Source: Alphaproteobacteria bacterium
GTDB lineage: Bacteria > Pseudomonadota > Alphaproteobacteria > Micropepsales > Micropepsaceae
Assembly: GCA_019508105.1 (NCBI GenBank)
Contig: JAEKMB010000127.1
Coordinates: 1-14,893, forward strand
DNA length: 14,893 nt
Reading direction: 5' to 3'
A model generated the notes under the pieces. That model saw nothing but the letters and a program-made list of their open reading frames with translations. It was not told where the DNA came from and searched no databases. Positions 1 through 6,819 of this stretch are shown in pieces; the first letter of the stretch is position 1; every line of letters starts with the position of its first letter. A program made the translations under genes and the position numbers.

Positions 1-551
1 TCGCCAGCATCGAAGCGTTGCCCAAGGCGGCGGAAGAAGCGGCAGGCGGCAGCATCGACATCCTGATCAACAATGCCGGCATCACCAAGGACAACCTCTT
101 CATGCGCATGAAGGATGAGGAATGGGACCAGGTGATCGCCGTCAATCTCACCGCCGCCTTCCGCCTGTCGCGCGCGGTGCTGCGCGGCATGATGAAGAAG
201 CGCTGGGGCCGCATCATCCAGATCACCTCGGTGGTGGGCGCCACCGGCAATCCGGGCCAGGGCAATTATGCCGCCGCCAAGGCGGGCCTGGTGGGCATGA
301 CCAAGAGCCTCGCCGCCGAGGTCGCCTCGCGCAACATCACCGTCAATGCCGTGGCCCCCGGCTTTATCCAGACCGCCATGACCGAGGTCCTCACCGACCA
401 GCAAAAAGAGATGATCGCGGCGCGAATCCCGGCCGGCCGCATGGGTCTGCCCGAGGAAATCGCCGCTGCCGTCACCTGGCTGGCCTCGCAGGAAGCGGCC
501 TATGTCACCGGCGAAACCATCCATGTGAATGGCGGGATGGCGATGATATAA
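1..551 (+). CDS. fabG: 3-oxoacyl-ACP reductase FabG (5' truncated by window edge)
   Basis: This is the NADPH-dependent reductase of fatty acid elongation, which reduces 3-oxoacyl-ACP to 3-hydroxyacyl-ACP in the cytosol. The reading frame is open from base 3, and about 183 codons are visible. The N-terminal Rossmann glycine motif lies outside the window. The short-chain dehydrogenase tetrad is present with FabG spacing: Asn (144-146, in VNLTAAF), Ser (228-230, in ITSVVG), Tyr (267-269) and Lys (279-281) in YAAAK. The NNAGIT motif and the NAVAPGFI segment are typical of FabG, as is the C-terminal VNGGMAM. The gene ends with tandem stops, TAATAA. It is followed by acpP and fabF, the usual fab cluster order. 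The visible part shows no lesion. FabG identity is favoured over other SDR members by both motifs and neighbours. Confidence 0.95.
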   Translation, partial: ASIEALPKAAEEAAGGSIDILINNAGITKDNLFMRMKDEEWDQVIAVNLTAAFRLSRAVLRGMMKKRWGRIIQITSVVGATGNPGQGNYAAAKAGLVGMTKSLAAEVASRNITVNAVAPGFIQTAMTEVLTDQQKEMIAARIPAGRMGLPEEIAAAVTWLASQEAAYVTGETIHVNGGMAMI

Positions 552-554
552 TAA

Positions 555-695
555 CGATTACAACAGCTTAAGCACGACGTTGGCGGGACCGGAAGGTTTA
601 TGTTACCTAACCGGCCACCTCACGAAGCACCCAATTGTGTGGTCCCGGCGTTTCCCCCATTGCCGGTTTGAAATCTAGGAGAGGCTTACAAGTCC
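555..695 (+). promoter_or_regulatory. fabG-acpP intergenic leader with inverted repeats
   Basis: This gap of about 140 bp has no convincing ORF. It contains a 7-bp inverted repeat, CGGGACC (584-590) with GGTCCCG (641-647), and a smaller one, CCGGC (645-649) with GCCGG (662-666). The two overlap at 645-647, so they could be mutually exclusive folds. A Shine-Dalgarno sequence AGGAGAGG lies at 677-684, 11 nt before the acpP ATG. It is a reasonable place for an acpP promoter and for partial termination of fabG, because ACP is usually made in large excess over FabG. I cannot assign -35/-10 boxes with confidence. Confidence 0.35.
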
Positions 696-935
696 ATGAG
701 CGATACTGCCGAGCGCGTGAAGAAGATCGTCGTCGAACATCTCAATGTCGATGCCGACAAGGTCACGGATACCGCGTCCTTCATAGAAGACCTGGGCGCC
801 GACAGCCTCGACACTGTCGAGCTGGTCATGGCGTTCGAAGAAGAATTCGGCATCGAAATTCCCGATGACGCGGCCGAGTCCATTGTGACTGTCGGCGACG
901 CCGTCAAATATATCGACAAAGCCAACGCCTCCTGA
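696..935 (+). CDS. acpP: acyl carrier protein
   Basis: This is the small acidic carrier that holds growing acyl chains on a 4'-phosphopantetheine arm in fatty acid synthesis, and that also feeds lipid A synthesis. The 79-residue length is standard. The prosthetic-group serine is Ser37 in the motif [12 protein letters not shown]. The protein is strongly acidic, with a helix II rich in Glu/Asp ([11 protein letters not shown]), as expected for docking to FabF, FabG and other partners. The ATG at 696 is supported by AGGAGAGG 11 nt upstream and by alignment of the [16 protein letters not shown] start to the family. It lies between fabG and fabF, with a 24-nt gap to fabF. No lesions are visible. 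Confidence 0.98.
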   Translation: MSDTAERVKKIVVEHLNVDADKVTDTASFIEDLGADSLDTVELVMAFEEEFGIEIPDDAAESIVTVGDAVKYIDKANAS

Positions 936-959
936 TCCGGCGCAAAAGGTCCTGAACCT

Positions 960-2222
960 ATGCGCAGGGTCGTAGTCACGGGCCTGGGTCTCGTCACGCC
1001 GCTGGCCTGTGGCGTCGAAGAGAGCTGGGCACGCTTGATCGCCGGGCAGTCGGGCGCCAGCGCCATCACCAAATTCCGTACCGACGACCTGGCGACCCGC
1101 ATCGCCTGCCAGGTCCCGCGCGGCGATGGCTCAGATGGCACCTTCAATCCCGACCAGTGGGTGGACGCCAAGGAACAGCGGCGCATGGATGATTTCATCA
1201 TCTATGGCCTGGCTGCCGCCAAGCAGGCGGTCAGTGATTCCGGCTGGGAAGCTAGGACCGACGAGGACAAGTACCGCACCGGCGTGTTGATCGGCTCCGG
1301 CATAGGCGGGCTGGACGGGATCGAGCAGGCCTCGATCCTGGTGCATGAAAAAGGCCCGCGCCGCCTGTCGCCTTTCTTCATTCCCGGCCGGCTGATCAAT
1401 CTTGTGTCGGGCTATGTCTCCATCGAGCATGGCTTCAAGGGTCCCAACCATGCGGTGGTCACCGCTTGCGCCACCGGCGCGCATGCCATCGGCGACGCCG
1501 CCCGGCTGATCGCGCTGGACGATGCCGATGTGATGATCGCCGGCGGCGCCGAAAGCGCGGTCTGCCGCCTGGGCATCGCCGGCTTCAATGCCTGCCGCGC
1601 CCTCTCCACCGGCTATAACGACACCCCCACCAAGGCCTCGCGCCCCTATGACAAGGACCGTGACGGCTTTGTGATGGGCGAAGGTGCCGGCATCGTGGTG
1701 CTGGAAGAGCTGGAACATGCACGCGCGCGTGGCGCGAAAATCTATGGCGAAGTGGCCGGCTATGGCCTGTCGGGTGATGCCTATCACATCACCGCGCCGT
1801 CGGAAGACGGCGACGGCGGCTACCGCGCCATGCAGATGGCGATCAAGCGCGCCCGCCTGGCGCCGTCCGACATCGATTACGTCAACGCCCATGGCACTTC
1901 GACCATGGCCGATGGCATCGAGCTGGGCGCGGTGGAGCGTCTCTTGGGCAACGCCGCCGCCAAGACGCCGATGTCCTCCACCAAGTCTTCGATCGGCCAT
2001 CTGCTGGGCGCAGCGGGCTCTGTGGAAGCGATCTTCTGCCTGCTGGCCATGCGCGACGGGATCGTGCCGCCCACCATCAATCTGGACAATCCCGATGTCG
2101 TGACCGCCATGGACCTGGTGCCTCACAAGGCGCAAAAGCGCGCGCCGGGGTGGCCGAATGGGCCAATGCCGCCTGGGATGCACCGGGCCCGCAGGCGCCC
2201 TGGGGCAACCAGAGTGTGGTGA
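960..2222 (+). CDS. fabF: 3-oxoacyl-ACP synthase II (KAS II), C-terminus lost and replaced by out-of-frame tail
   Basis: This condensing enzyme extends acyl-ACP with malonyl-ACP. It is thiolase-fold and normally a homodimer. The catalytic residues are all present: nucleophile Cys170 in VVTACATGAHA, His311 in NAHGTSTMADG, Lys342 in SSTKSSIGH and His347. Family similarity is excellent up to about Arg394 (base 2141, VPHKAQKR). After that, the remaining residues (PGWPNGPMPPGMH and on to 2222) are not FabF. They are the start of mltG read in the wrong frame. The expected last 25-30 residues, with the NSFGFGGTN gating loop next to the active site, are absent in all three + frames, so this is a loss of DNA and not a simple frameshift. 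If real, the enzyme should be badly impaired. The start at 960 is supported by AAAGG about 10 nt upstream. The gene could be broken in the organism or mis-assembled here. Confidence 0.93.
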   Translation: MRRVVVTGLGLVTPLACGVEESWARLIAGQSGASAITKFRTDDLATRIACQVPRGDGSDGTFNPDQWVDAKEQRRMDDFIIYGLAAAKQAVSDSGWEARTDEDKYRTGVLIGSGIGGLDGIEQASILVHEKGPRRLSPFFIPGRLINLVSGYVSIEHGFKGPNHAVVTACATGAHAIGDAARLIALDDADVMIAGGAESAVCRLGIAGFNACRALSTGYNDTPTKASRPYDKDRDGFVMGEGAGIVVLEELEHARARGAKIYGEVAGYGLSGDAYHITAPSEDGDGGYRAMQMAIKRARLAPSDIDYVNAHGTSTMADGIELGAVERLLGNAAAKTPMSSTKSSIGHLLGAAGSVEAIFCLLAMRDGIVPPTINLDNPDVVTAMDLVPHKAQKRAPGWPNGPMPPGMHRARRRPGATRVW

Positions 2223-3205
2223 TGGTGCTGCCGCACTCCAGGACCCATGACATCGCCCAGATGCTGGAGCGCAAGGGCGTGATCAAGAACGCGCTGGTGT
2301 TCGAGTTCGACCTGCGAATCCGGGGCCTGGCCGACAAGATCAAGGCCGGCGAATATGCCATTCCCTCCGAAGCCCCGATGCGGGCGGTGGCCGCGATCCT
2401 GGTTGCCGGCAAATCCATCCAGCACAAGCTGACCGCCGCCGAAGGCCTGACCAGCGAGATGATCTGGAGGCTGGTGCAGAAGGACGACGTGCTGACCGGC
2501 GATGCCGGGCCGGTGCCGCCGGAAGGAACCCTGCTGCCCGAAACCTATCTCTTCACCCGCGGCGAGACCCGCGCCCATCTGCTGGCCAAGATGGCCAAAG
2601 CCCAGGACGTGTTCCTGGCGCAGAAATGGGAAGCGCGCGCCAGCGGCCTGCCGCTGGCTTCCATACGTGAAGCGGTCATCCTGGCCTCCATCGTGGAAAA
2701 GGAAACCTCGCACCCCGAGGAACGCCGCCACATCGCCGCCATTTTCATCAACCGTCTGAAGATGGGCATGCGGCTGCAAACCGATCCCACCATCATCTAC
2801 GACCTGACCAAGGGTTATCCACTGGGCCGAGGTATCCGCCAGAGCGAGCTGGCCGCGGCCACGCCCCACAACACTTATGTGATCGCCGGCTTGCCGCCGA
2901 GCCCCATCTGCAATCCGGGCAAGGATTCCATCACCGCCGTGCTGGCTCCGGAAACCAGCGCCGATCTGTATTTCGTGGCCACCGGTCATGGTGGCCATGC
3001 CTTTGCCGCCACCATCGCCGAGCAGGAGCGCAACGTCGCCGCCTACCGCGCCTTTGAGCGTCAGCAACAGCCGCTGGAGAGCGGCCCGGAGAGTCGTCAA
3101 GTGACCGTCAGCGAGCGGGTGGAAAATCCGGCCGTCCCGGTTCCCGATGCGGCAACCCCCAAGCTGCCCGCCCTCCACAACAAGCGCGCGCGTCACCACA
3201 AGTGA
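2150..3205 (+). CDS. mltG: endolytic murein transglycosylase MltG, N-terminal membrane anchor missing
   Basis: MltG (YceG-like) cleaves nascent peptidoglycan strands at the inner membrane and is thought to set glycan chain ends. The core is clear. There is a LysM-like N-terminal region (about residues 20-90 from the GTG at 2150), then the catalytic domain with the IVEKET motif (likely catalytic Glu183), IFINRL, LQTDPTIIY, HNTYVIAGLPPSPICNPG and the C-terminal YFVATGHGGHAF. Family members begin with a short cytosolic tail and one transmembrane helix. Here the recognisable protein starts just after that helix (AEWANAAWDAPGP), and upstream sequence belongs to fabF. GTG 2150 is only the first available start codon, with no convincing ribosome binding site and no membrane segment or signal peptide. 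The protein as written could not be anchored. The C-terminal tail is a short basic, Pro-rich extension. Confidence 0.92.
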   Translation: MAEWANAAWDAPGPQAPWGNQSVVMVLPHSRTHDIAQMLERKGVIKNALVFEFDLRIRGLADKIKAGEYAIPSEAPMRAVAAILVAGKSIQHKLTAAEGLTSEMIWRLVQKDDVLTGDAGPVPPEGTLLPETYLFTRGETRAHLLAKMAKAQDVFLAQKWEARASGLPLASIREAVILASIVEKETSHPEERRHIAAIFINRLKMGMRLQTDPTIIYDLTKGYPLGRGIRQSELAAATPHNTYVIAGLPPSPICNPGKDSITAVLAPETSADLYFVATGHGGHAFAATIAEQERNVAAYRAFERQQQPLESGPESRQVTVSERVENPAVPVPDAATPKLPALHNKRARHHK

Positions 3206-3251
3206 TTGGGCGAGAGGTGACAGCCCCCGCGCCGGCGCGTTAAGTTTGGCC

Positions 3252-4142
3252 ATGACCTTTGCCAGCATGACGGGATTTGCCGAAAGCACGGGCAGCCATG
3301 AGGGCTTGCGCTGGCGCTGGGAAGCCAAGAGCGTCAATGGCCGCAGCCTGGACATGCGGCTGCGCACCCCGCCCGGCTATGACGGGCTGGAAGCGCCGGC
3401 GCGCCGTCTGGCGGGCGAGCGCTTTCTGCGCGGCGCCTTCCAGATTTCCCTCTTGGTCGAGCAGCCGGAGGCCGCGCGCGGCCTTACCGTCGACGCCGTT
3501 GCCCTGGCCAGCGCGGTGAAGATCGCCCGCGAGGTCGCCGCCGAGACGGGACTGGCGCCGGCGCGGGTGGATGGGCTGCTGGCCCTCAAGGGCGTGATCG
3601 TTTCCGAAGAAGCCGCGGCGCCCCTGGATCCGGTGGCGCGCGCCCACCGCGATGCCGCCATCCTGGAAAGCCTGGCATCGGCCTTCGACCGGCTGGCCAA
3701 GGAACGCGCCGCCGAAGGCGCCAAGCTGGCGGTCCTAATGTCGGCGCAGATGGACGAGATCGAAAGGCTGATAGGCGAGGCGGGCCGCTTGGCCGCTGTC
3801 CAGCCCCAGGCGCTCAAGCTGCGGCTGGCGGCGCAGGTGAAGGAATTGCTGGACAGTGGTTCGGTCTCCGATGACCGGCTGGCGCAGGAAGTGGCGCTGC
3901 TGGCGGTGAAGGCGGATGTGCGCGAGGAGCTGGACCGCCTCACCGCCCATGTCCAGGACGCCCGCGCCCTGATCCTGGACGGCAAGGGCGTGGGCCGCAA
4001 GCTGGATTTCCTGGCCCAGGAATTCAACCGCGAAGCCAACACCCTTTGCTCCAAATCCAGCGACATCGCATTGACCCGCAACGGCCTGGCGCTTAAGGCG
4101 GTGATCGACCAGTTCCGCGAGCAGGCCCAGAATGTCGAATAG
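3252..4142 (+). CDS. yicC: YicC family endoribonuclease
   Basis: This is a member of the YicC/YloC family, reported as endoribonucleases acting on small RNAs, and commonly found next to gmk. The start at 3252 gives 296 residues, the usual size. It places the family-defining MTGFAES near the N-terminus, followed by WEAKSVNGRSLDMRLR. The C-terminal DUF1732-type signature is complete: LDFLAQEFNREANTL, then CSKSSDIALTRNGL and a final LKAVIDQFREQAQNVE. A longer frame begins at 3147, but those 35 residues overlap the mltG end and look like frame noise. The 46-nt gap after mltG holds no terminator. The gene ends 2 nt before gmk, suggesting translational coupling. Confidence 0.93.
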   Translation: MTFASMTGFAESTGSHEGLRWRWEAKSVNGRSLDMRLRTPPGYDGLEAPARRLAGERFLRGAFQISLLVEQPEAARGLTVDAVALASAVKIAREVAAETGLAPARVDGLLALKGVIVSEEAAAPLDPVARAHRDAAILESLASAFDRLAKERAAEGAKLAVLMSAQMDEIERLIGEAGRLAAVQPQALKLRLAAQVKELLDSGSVSDDRLAQEVALLAVKADVREELDRLTAHVQDARALILDGKGVGRKLDFLAQEFNREANTLCSKSSDIALTRNGLALKAVIDQFREQAQNVE

Positions 4143-4144
4143 CC

Positions 4145-4774
4145 ATGTCGAATGACCAGATCACCCGCCGCGGGCTGATGCTGGTCCTGTCCTCGCCCTC
4201 GGGCGCGGGAAAAACCACCCTGTCGCGCCGGTTGCTGGACAGCGATGGCAATATCCAGCTTTCGGTGTCGGCCACCACCCGGCCGATGCGCCCGGGCGAG
4301 GTGCATGGCAAGGACTATCACTTTCTCAAGCCCGAGGAATTTGATGCCTGGCGGGCGGAGGGCAAGTTTCTGGAGCATGCCACCGTATTCGGCAATCGCT
4401 ATGGCACGCCGTCGCATCTGGTGAACGACAGCCTGTCGGCGGGACGCGATGTGCTGTTCGACATCGACTGGCAGGGCACCCAGCAGCTCAAGGAAAAAAA
4501 GCGCGACGATCTGGTCAGCATCTTCATCCTGCCGCCCAGCCATGACGAGTTGGAGCGGCGCCTGAAGAGCCGCGCCCAGGACAGCGCGGAAACCGTGGCG
4601 GGACGCATGGCCAAGGCGGCGGCCGAGATCAGCCACTGGCCCGAATATGATTATGTGATCGTCAACACCGATGTGGAAAAGGCGCTGGGCGACATCCAGG
4701 CGATCCTCAATGCCGAGCGCCTGAGGCGCAGCCGCCAGACCGGCATCTCGGAGTTTGTCGGCAAGCTGATATGA
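4145..4774 (+). CDS. gmk: guanylate kinase
   Basis: This enzyme phosphorylates GMP (and dGMP) with ATP to give GDP, an essential cytosolic step in nucleotide supply. The 209 residues match the family. The Walker A loop is SSPSGAGKTT (residues 16-25, Lys23). The GMP-binding region holds SVSATTRPMRPGEVHGKDYHF and FLEHATVFGNRYGTP, and the following DIDWQGTQQLK is the usual Walker B-like stretch. The lid segment RRLKSRAQDS is present, with C-terminal DYVIVNTDVEKAL. The ATG at 4145 lies 2 nt after the yicC stop, with little sign of its own Shine-Dalgarno, so reinitiation from yicC is likely. The stop overlaps the next gene as ATGA. An A7 run lies inside the gene near 4495, but the frame stays intact. 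Confidence 0.97.
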   Translation: MSNDQITRRGLMLVLSSPSGAGKTTLSRRLLDSDGNIQLSVSATTRPMRPGEVHGKDYHFLKPEEFDAWRAEGKFLEHATVFGNRYGTPSHLVNDSLSAGRDVLFDIDWQGTQQLKEKKRDDLVSIFILPPSHDELERRLKSRAQDSAETVAGRMAKAAAEISHWPEYDYVIVNTDVEKALGDIQAILNAERLRRSRQTGISEFVGKLI

Positions 4775-5067
4775 CGCCGATCGTAATCCTGGGAAGTCTG
4801 GCGGCCATCGCCTCCACCATCAGTTTCGCGCCCCAGGCCATCAAGATTATCCGCACCCGCCAGACCAAGGATATCTCCCTGGGCATGTACGCCATCACCG
4901 TCACCGCCTTTGCGCTGTGGTGCGCCTATGGCGTGCTCTTGGGGCAATGGCCGCTGATCGCCTCCAACAGCATCTGTCTTGTCCTGTCGGGTTTCATCCT
5001 GGTGATGAAGCTGTTGCCGCGTCGCGCCAAGGACAAGGTTGCCGACGCGGTGACGCCGAAAGACTAG
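4771..5067 (+). CDS. SemiSWEET-type sugar transporter (PQ-loop, MtN3/saliva family)
   Basis: This 98-residue integral membrane protein has three predicted helices: about residues 3-20, 38-60 and 65-85. It carries the PQ motif (Pro21-Gln22, in [22 protein letters not shown]), which is diagnostic of bacterial SemiSWEETs. These dimerise to form a six-helix, bidirectional sugar uniporter in the inner membrane. The basic loop after helix 1 and the basic C-terminal tail suggest cytoplasmic sides. The start codon overlaps the gmk stop (ATGA, 4771-4774), so it is translated as the last gene of the fab-gmk run. Substrate cannot be told from sequence. It is not a usual part of this conserved gene block, so it is probably an accessory addition at the operon end. 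Its stop shares CTAG with the convergent rsmA stop. Confidence 0.9.
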   Translation: MTPIVILGSLAAIASTISFAPQAIKIIRTRQTKDISLGMYAITVTAFALWCAYGVLLGQWPLIASNSICLVLSGFILVMKLLPRRAKDKVADAVTPKD

Positions 5068-5894
5068 GCCAGCGCCCGCGCCAGCGCGGCAAACTGCTCG
5101 ATGGTCAGGTCTTCGGGCCGCGCGGTCGGGTCGATCCCGGCTTTGGCCAGCAACGCCTCGCCGCCCAGGGGCTTGAGGGATTGGCGCAGCATCTTGCGGC
5201 GCTGACCGAAGGCGGCGGCGGTGACCTTTTCCAGATCGGTGAGTGCGCAGGGAGCCAGCGGCGCCTGGCGCGGCTCCAGCCGCACAATCGACGAGGTCAC
5301 GGAAGGCGGCGGCACGAAAGCGCCGCGGTTGACGTCGAACAATATTTTCGCCGTGCAGCGCCACTGCGCCAGCACAGATAGGCGGCCATAATGTTCGCTG
5401 CCGGGACGGGCGGTGATGCGCTGGGCCACTTCCTTCTGAAACATCAGGGTCAGGCTGGCCCAGATCGGCGGCCAGGCCTGCACGGTCAGCCATTTGATCA
5501 GGAGAGCGGTGCCGACATTGTAGGGCAGGTTGGCGGCGATCCGCACGCCTTGCGGCAGGATCGCGGCCTCGTCCAGTTCCAGCGCATCCGCGGACACCAC
5601 TTCCAGCCTGCCGGGATAGGCCGCCGCGATTTCTTCCAGCGCCGGCAGGCAGCGCGCATCGCGCTCCACCGCGATCACCTTGCCGGCACCTTCGCCCAGC
5701 AGCGCCCGCGTCAATCCGCCGGGGCCGGGACCCACTTCGTAAAAGGTGCCGCTCTCTTGCGCGCCTGCCGCGCGGGCGATCTTGGCGGTGAGGTTCAGGT
5801 CAAACAGGAAATTCTGGCCCAGCGACTTTTTGGGCGCCAAGCCATAGGCCGCGATCACCTCGCGCAGCGGCGGAAGCTTATCGGCTCCTGGCAT
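5064..5894 (-). CDS. rsmA: 16S rRNA (adenine1518-N6/adenine1519-N6)-dimethyltransferase
   Basis: RsmA/KsgA dimethylates two adjacent adenines in the 3' terminal hairpin of 16S rRNA during late small-subunit assembly, using S-adenosylmethionine. Its 276 residues are full length. The motifs in order are KKSLGQNFL (residues 22-30, FXGXFG-like region), SAM-binding [10 protein letters not shown] (53-62), acidic Glu77 of VIAVERD, SADAL (Asp103) and the catalytic NLPYNV (122-127). The C-terminal helical domain contains FVPPPSV and [15 protein letters not shown], the expected RNA-contacting region. It is the last gene of the lptF-to-rsmA run. The ATG at 5894 overlaps the pdxA stop by 17 nt, indicating coupling. 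Absence of this enzyme typically gives kasugamycin resistance. Confidence 0.97.
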   Translation of the reverse strand: MPGADKLPPLREVIAAYGLAPKKSLGQNFLFDLNLTAKIARAAGAQESGTFYEVGPGPGGLTRALLGEGAGKVIAVERDARCLPALEEIAAAYPGRLEVVSADALELDEAAILPQGVRIAANLPYNVGTALLIKWLTVQAWPPIWASLTLMFQKEVAQRITARPGSEHYGRLSVLAQWRCTAKILFDVNRGAFVPPPSVTSSIVRLEPRQAPLAPCALTDLEKVTAAAFGQRRKMLRQSLKPLGGEALLAKAGIDPTARPEDLTIEQFAALARALA

Positions 5895-6819
5895 CGGCCA
5901 TATCCGCTGCCATCCGGATGGCCGCGATCATGCTGCGGGCATCAGCCTTGCCCTGTCCGGCGATATCCAGCGCGGTGCCGTGATCGGGCGAGGTGCGCAC
6001 AATGGGCAGGCCCAGGGTGACATTCACCCCGTCCCAGAAGCTCAGGGTCTTGATCGGGATCAGCGCCTGGTCGTGATACATGCACAGCGCCGCGTCGTAT
6101 GTCTTGCGGGCTTCTTCGTGGAACAGCGTGTCGGCAGAAAGCGGTCCCCTGACGGCGAAGCCGCGCGCCTTTAGTGCGGCAATTGCGGGCGCGATCACCG
6201 CTTCATCCTCGCCGCCCAAGACGCCGTCCTCGCCGGCATGGGGATTGAGACCGGCCACCGCCAGGCGCGGATTCAAAATGCCGAAGTCGCGGCGCAGAGC
6301 GGTGAGGATGATCTCGCCGGTCTCGAATACCGACTGCTTGTTGATGGCTTTGGGCACATCGGCCACCGGCATGTGGATAGTGAGCGGCACAACCTTGAGC
6401 GTGTCGCTGGCCAGCATCATCACCGCCCGGCGCGCGCCGGTGAGGTGGGCGAGAAATTCGGTATGACCGGGAAAGCCAAAGCCCCCCGCGTTCAGCACCG
6501 ATTTGTGAATCGGGGCGGTGACGAGGGCGGCGGCCTCGCCATTCAGGCAGGCCTTCACCGCGATCTCGATAGCTTCGGTGACGGCGGCGGCATTGGCGGG
6601 ATCGGCCTTGCCGGGGACTGCCGCCACCTTGGAATTGGTGGGGATCAGCGCGTGTTGGACGGGCGCGAACAGTTTCGCATCGCCCACCAGCTTGAGCGGA
6701 TGGGCACCGATCTTGCCGCCGAAATGCGCGAAGGCGGCCAGCGCCACCTCCGGTCCGATCCCGGACGGCTCGCCCATGGTGATAAGGATCGGTGCGTCAG
6801 CCCTAACGAATAAGGGCAT
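5878..6819 (-). CDS. pdxA: 4-hydroxythreonine-4-phosphate dehydrogenase
   Basis: PdxA oxidises 4-phosphohydroxy-L-threonine with NAD in the DXP-dependent route to pyridoxal phosphate. The three metal-binding histidines are His149, His194 ([10 protein letters not shown]) and His249 (MYHDQALIP), with 45- and 55-residue spacings equal to those in the Escherichia coli enzyme (166, 211, 266). Substrate-binding His119-Thr120 sit in FPGHTEF, 30 residues before the first metal ligand, again as in E. coli. [10 protein letters not shown] near the start and [14 protein letters not shown] near the end are signature stretches. At 313 residues it is complete. The start at 6819 overlaps the surA stop by 17 nt. 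The surA-pdxA-rsmA order is widespread in proteobacteria. Confidence 0.97.
   Translation of the reverse strand: MPLFVRADAPILITMGEPSGIGPEVALAAFAHFGGKIGAHPLKLVGDAKLFAPVQHALIPTNSKVAAVPGKADPANAAAVTEAIEIAVKACLNGEAAALVTAPIHKSVLNAGGFGFPGHTEFLAHLTGARRAVMMLASDTLKVVPLTIHMPVADVPKAINKQSVFETGEIILTALRRDFGILNPRLAVAGLNPHAGEDGVLGGEDEAVIAPAIAALKARGFAVRGPLSADTLFHEEARKTYDAALCMYHDQALIPIKTLSFWDGVNVTLGLPIVRTSPDHGTALDIAGQGKADARSMIAAIRMAADMADARSR

Noticed and set aside
2142..2222. The FabF C-terminal tail as a novel domain or a programmed frameshift into mltG
   Set aside because: The tail is simply mltG DNA in another frame. No frame contains the GFGGTN motif, so shifting frames cannot restore FabF.
3147..3251. An upstream extension of yicC
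   Set aside because: It overlaps the mltG coding end, lacks conservation, and the family N-terminus (MTGFAES) fits ATG 3252.
2123..3367. A 414-codon open frame on the - strand opposite mltG
   Set aside because: It is antisense to the strongly conserved MltG catalytic domain and has no family resemblance.
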